In this document: one piece after another, positions 61,262 through 64,000 of the stretch | Numbering within the stretch: the first letter of the stretch is position 1 | How the letters are laid out: every line of letters begins with the position of its first letter | Translations under genes and position numbers: made by a program | Origin: an uncultured bacterium | GTDB lineage: Bacteria > Planctomycetota > UBA1135 > GCA-002686595 | Length of the DNA: 64,000 bases | Direction of reading: 5' to 3' | Assembly (NCBI GenBank): GCA_937905825.1 | Contig: CALCXM010000039.1 | Span: forward strand, 65,326-129,325 | The notes under the pieces: model-generated | The model's database searches: none | What the model saw: only the letters and a program-made list of their open reading frames with translations | Told to the model about the DNA's origin: nothing

Positions 61262-61301
61262 AGTATGAATTTTGGTGTTTGCTTTCCCTCAAGACGGTCC
61301 A

Positions 61302-61317
61302 CGCAGCCTTCGTGCCT
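61302..61317 (-). promoter_or_regulatory. Putative sigma-54 promoter of the pilin gene
   Basis: On the minus strand AGGCACGAAGGCTGCG matches the sigma-54 consensus tGGCACNNNNNtTGCa: GGCAC at -24, a five-base spacer and TGC at -12. Transcription would start near 61292, about 31 bases before the pilin ATG. Major pilin genes of other bacteria are often sigma-54 dependent. No activator gene is in the window. Confidence 0.5.
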
Positions 61318-61598
61318 AGTGAACCGCTACTTGTTTTTGTTGCCGAATCGACACACGTCGCTCCGGTTGAACTCGGTAGGTCGCCCTGTCCGTGTTCGCT
61401 TCTTCAATGAGTCAAAAATTTGGAGAGGCGAGCGACAGCTCGATCCCACAGTGAACGGGACATTCATTGACTTGCGCCCCTGATTGTTCCCGCTACAACC
61501 CGCCTATCGTCGAGAGAGCTGGCGCGTCTTAACGAAAGTCCCTTCATTCTTCGGTTTTCCTAGATTGCGCCGGGAGCACCGAGGCTTCCGCTCAGTAC

Positions 61599-61637
61599 AG
61601 AGAGCGGGGCACCCCTTGCGATGGTGCCCCGCTCTCT
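61599..61637 (-). terminator. Hairpin terminator after pilC
   Basis: A perfect 15-bp stem (AGAGAGCGGGGCACC, 61599-61613, with its complement at 61623-61637) has a 9-base loop. It is 36 bases beyond the pilC stop and separates pilB-pilC from the pilin unit. The rest of the 61262-61672 gap shows no gene. Confidence 0.82.
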
Positions 61638-61672
61638 GATTCGTTCCATGCGACCCCCAAGGGCACGCTGGA

Positions 61673-62923
61673 CTATTTTTGCCCGCTCAGGTTTCCGACC
61701 ACGTCCAGGATCGGAAGGAACACGGAGAGCACCACGCCACCGACCATGACGCCCATGACCGAAATCATGATGGGCTCGATCAAACTGGTCAGTGCCTTCA
61801 CGGACGCCTTGACTTGCGCGTCGTAGAACTCGGCAATTTTTTCCAGGAGGGTCTCCAAGGCACCGGACTTCTCACCGATCGCGATCATTCGCACGACCAT
61901 CGGCGGAAACACGGGGGACTCGGACAGCGGATCGGACAGCATGTTGCCGGCCCGCACCGCATCCCGTGAGTGCAGCACCGCATTGGAGATCACGCGGTTG
62001 CCCGCGGTCGAAGCGACGATGTCCAGGGTTCCCATGATGGGCACACCGGAGCGAATCAGCGTCGAGAAGGTCCGCGAGAAACGGGCCAGGGCGACCTTGC
62101 TGAAGAGCGGGCCGAAGACCGGTGCCTTGAGGCTCAGCTGGTCCACCAGCAGAGCTCCACGTTCCGTGCGCACGAAAACCCAGCCGGCAAAGCTGACGAC
62201 AGCGATGATGCCGAGGCCGAGAATCCACTGCTCCTTCATCCACTCGGATACGCCGAGCACGAACTTGGTCAAGGCCGGCAACTCGGTGTCCAGGGAGTCG
62301 AACACTTGGCGGAAGCCAGGCACGATACCGATCATCAGGAAAGCGGTGATCGCGGTCACCAAGAAGAGCGACACGACCGGGTAGGTCATGGCCGACTTGA
62401 TCTCGCGCCGCAGCTCCTCGGTGGATTCCTGGTAGTCCGCGAGGCGCACCAGGATGATGTCCATTTGACCGGAGATCTCCGCCGCCTTGACCATGCTCAC
62501 GTAGAGCTCAGTGAAGGCCTTTGGGCACTGTTCCATGGCGGCGGAAAGGTCAGAACCTCCACGCACTTCACTGATCAGCTTTTCACAGCAGACCTTGAAG
62601 GGCGGCGACTCCGCCTGATCGGCGAGCACTTCCAAGGCTTCGAGCAGGGAGATACCCGCTCCGACCATGGTGGCCAACTGGCGTGTGAAGAGGATCAGCT
62701 CGATGCGCGACGCATTGGGTTTGACCCCTTTGGTTCGCAGCTTCTTTGACCCTCCGCTGAGGCTCCCCTTCTTGGCCTTCTTCGCGACGACCTCGTCGAT
62801 ACTCATCACCACCAAATTTTGGCGGCGTAGCTCGCTGAGGACTTCGGAACGATCTCCAGCCTCAATTTCCCCTTCGATGGTCTTGCCGCCGGGGCCTTTC
62901 GCTGCGTACTTGAAACTAGTCAC
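61673..62923 (-). CDS. pilC: Type IV pilus / type II secretion inner-membrane platform protein (PilC/GspF)
   Basis: The 416-residue protein has two GspF domains. The first has NASRIELILFTRQLATMVGAGISLLEALE (quoted in part: LFTRQLATMVGAGISL) and the second ARFSRTFSTLIRSGVPIM, each followed by membrane helices such as VVSLFLVTAITAFLMIGIVPGF (quoted in part: SLFLVTAITAFLM). The N-terminal 60 residues form the usual soluble start (FKYAAKGPGGKTIEGE). It couples the PilB motor to pilin insertion. It follows pilB by 10 bases in one operon, with a terminator behind it. Confidence 0.94.
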   Translation of the reverse strand: MTSFKYAAKGPGGKTIEGEIEAGDRSEVLSELRRQNLVVMSIDEVVAKKAKKGSLSGGSKKLRTKGVKPNASRIELILFTRQLATMVGAGISLLEALEVLADQAESPPFKVCCEKLISEVRGGSDLSAAMEQCPKAFTELYVSMVKAAEISGQMDIILVRLADYQESTEELRREIKSAMTYPVVSLFLVTAITAFLMIGIVPGFRQVFDSLDTELPALTKFVLGVSEWMKEQWILGLGIIAVVSFAGWVFVRTERGALLVDQLSLKAPVFGPLFSKVALARFSRTFSTLIRSGVPIMGTLDIVASTAGNRVISNAVLHSRDAVRAGNMLSDPLSESPVFPPMVVRMIAIGEKSGALETLLEKIAEFYDAQVKASVKALTSLIEPIMISVMGVMVGGVVLSVFLPILDVVGNLSGQK

Positions 62924-62933
62924 GGTTCATCAC

Positions 62934-64000
62934 CTATTCATCGGCCATGGTCACGCGCAACACTTCCTCGAGGGACGTTGTGCCGCGCATTGCGTTCATC
63001 AAAGCGACCCGACGCAGGCTGAGCATTCCTTGCTCAATCGCCCTGCGTTTCAGATCGTGTACGGAAGACCCTTCGATCACCATTCGGCGCAAGCTCTCTT
63101 CAAAGAACAGCGTCTCGAGAATGGGGAAGCGGCCCTTGTAGCCCCCGTTGCAGCGGGGACAGCCTTCCAGGTCAGCCCGGAAGAGTTGGTTGTCTGCGTC
63201 GATCTCATCCGAGGTGAACCCCATGTCCAGCAGGTTCTTCCCTGGAACGTCAACCGGCACCCGGCAGTTCGGGCAGAGGCGCCGACCAAGTCGTTGGGCC
63301 CCGATGCACAGCAGCGAGCTCGCCACCATGAAGGGGTCAATGCCCATGTCGACGAGCCGGGTCACGGTACTCGCCGCGTCGTTGGTGTGCAGAGTCGAGA
63401 GCACCAGGTGCCCAGTCAACGCCGCCTTGATCGCGATGTCTGCGGTCTCCTTGTCTCGAATCTCCCCCACCAACACCACGTCCGGGTCCTGACGCAGGAT
63501 CGAACGCAGGGCGCCCGCGAAGGTCAGGCCCCGCTTGGGATTCACCGGCACCTGGTTGATGCCGTTCATGCGGTACTCGACCGGATCCTCGACGGTGGTC
63601 ACGTTGATGTCAGGCGTCGCCACACGCTGCACACAGGAGTACAAGGTCGTGGACTTACCAGAGCCGGTGGGCCCCGTGATGAGCAGCATTCCGTAGGGCG
63701 CCTTGATGGCTTCCTCGATGTGCCTCAGGGCGACGTCCTCGTAGCCCATGCCCTCCAAGGCCATGGACATGCTGCCCGCGTCCAAGATTCGGATCACGGC
63801 CTTCTCGCCACCAACGACGGGCAACAAGGAGAGTCGGAAGTCGATGTGGCGCCCTTCGTAGCGAATCTGGAACTTGCCGTCCTGGGGCGTGTTGCGCTCC
63901 GCGATGTCCAGTTGGGCCAGAATCTTCAGGCGTGAGGACAGCGCGTTCAAGAGCGCCTTGGGCGGGGACATCACCACGCTCAACTTGCCATCCACGCGGA
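62934..64000 (-). CDS. pilB: Type IV pilus / type II secretion assembly ATPase (PilB/GspE), N-terminus beyond the window
   Basis: The frame runs from the stop at 62934 to the right edge, giving 355 codons; the N-terminal domains lie outside. Visible motifs are GPTGSGKSTT (Walker A), the Asp-box VTTVEDPVEY, Walker B VVLVGEIRDKETAD and the His-box LSTLHTNDAA. A four-cysteine zinc module, CPNC and CPRC split by about 45 residues, is typical of PilB. It powers pilus extension or secretion. GTG at 63995 is an internal Val codon, not the start. Next gene is pilC. Confidence 0.94.
   Translation of the reverse strand, partial: RVDGKLSVVMSPPKALLNALSSRLKILAQLDIAERNTPQDGKFQIRYEGRHIDFRLSLLPVVGGEKAVIRILDAGSMSMALEGMGYEDVALRHIEEAIKAPYGMLLITGPTGSGKSTTLYSCVQRVATPDINVTTVEDPVEYRMNGINQVPVNPKRGLTFAGALRSILRQDPDVVLVGEIRDKETADIAIKAALTGHLVLSTLHTNDAASTVTRLVDMGIDPFMVASSLLCIGAQRLGRRLCPNCRVPVDVPGKNLLDMGFTSDEIDADNQLFRADLEGCPRCNGGYKGRFPILETLFFEESLRRMVIEGSSVHDLKRRAIEQGMLSLRRVALMNAMRGTTSLEEVLRVTMADE

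Noticed and set aside
61265-61483. Small 72-codon plus-strand frame in the pilin upstream gap
   Set aside because: It overlaps the putative pilin promoter, lacks a Shine-Dalgarno and has no recognisable features.

Overview
The window is GC-rich (roughly 60-65% by eye), densely coded bacterial chromosome. Several traits point to a planctomycete-like bacterium: many secreted or lipoprotein products with no assigned family, a cysteine-rich C-terminal module on a secreted protein (19843-21009), a fused periplasmic MsrA-MsrB, a very long UvrA-like ATPase, system II cytochrome c maturation (ResB/CcsA), and few clear Shine-Dalgarno sites. This placement is inferred from gene content, not measured. 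No rRNA, tRNA, CRISPR array or intact transposon was seen.

Layout. 1-3102: surface polysaccharide genes (an export protein cut by the left edge, a PPP-type phosphatase, a Wzx-like flippase). 3221-10466: a Tat-exported asparaginase, a 1565-residue double UvrA-like protein and a secreted protein with a degenerate metalloprotease-like motif. 10579-14489: coaD-ridA-crcB operon, then comEC. 14540-18172: aerobic class Ia ribonucleotide reductase nrdA-nrdB behind a promoter overlapped by NrdR-box-like sites. 18207-22798: an HTH-like protein and two secreted proteins separated by strong terminators. 23249-27723: a His-rich lipoprotein in an operon with resB-like and ccsA-like genes. 27720-35089: a selO remnant, msrAB, a Rieske oxygenase, an SDR reductase coupled to murQ, and on the minus strand an arsS / amidase / peroxiredoxin-like operon. 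35253-43300: comM, then a four-gene tolC-adaptor-ATPase-permease efflux operon and a secreted protein. 43595-51259: membrane glycosyltransferase, inactive sulfatase-like lipoprotein, cutA, proline dehydrogenase, a phosphoesterase with nrnA, and an amidohydrolase. 51329-58338: two tandem paralogous lipoproteins of about 1100 residues. 58684-64000: a HEAT-like protein coupled to tatD, then pilin, pilC and pilB (pilB cut by the right edge).

The most notable observation is at 32528-33091. A peroxiredoxin-like gene is interrupted by one in-frame UGA exactly where its family has the catalytic cysteine. A perfect 7-bp hairpin follows at the distance expected for a bacterial SECIS element. Reading the UGA as selenocysteine restores a full 187-residue protein. 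It lies in an operon with arsS, a radical SAM family known to have selenoprotein members. Other points of interest are the UvrB-independent double UvrA, the sulfatase fold stripped of its active site, the putative NrdR and sigma-54 sites, and several short tandem duplications at gene ends.
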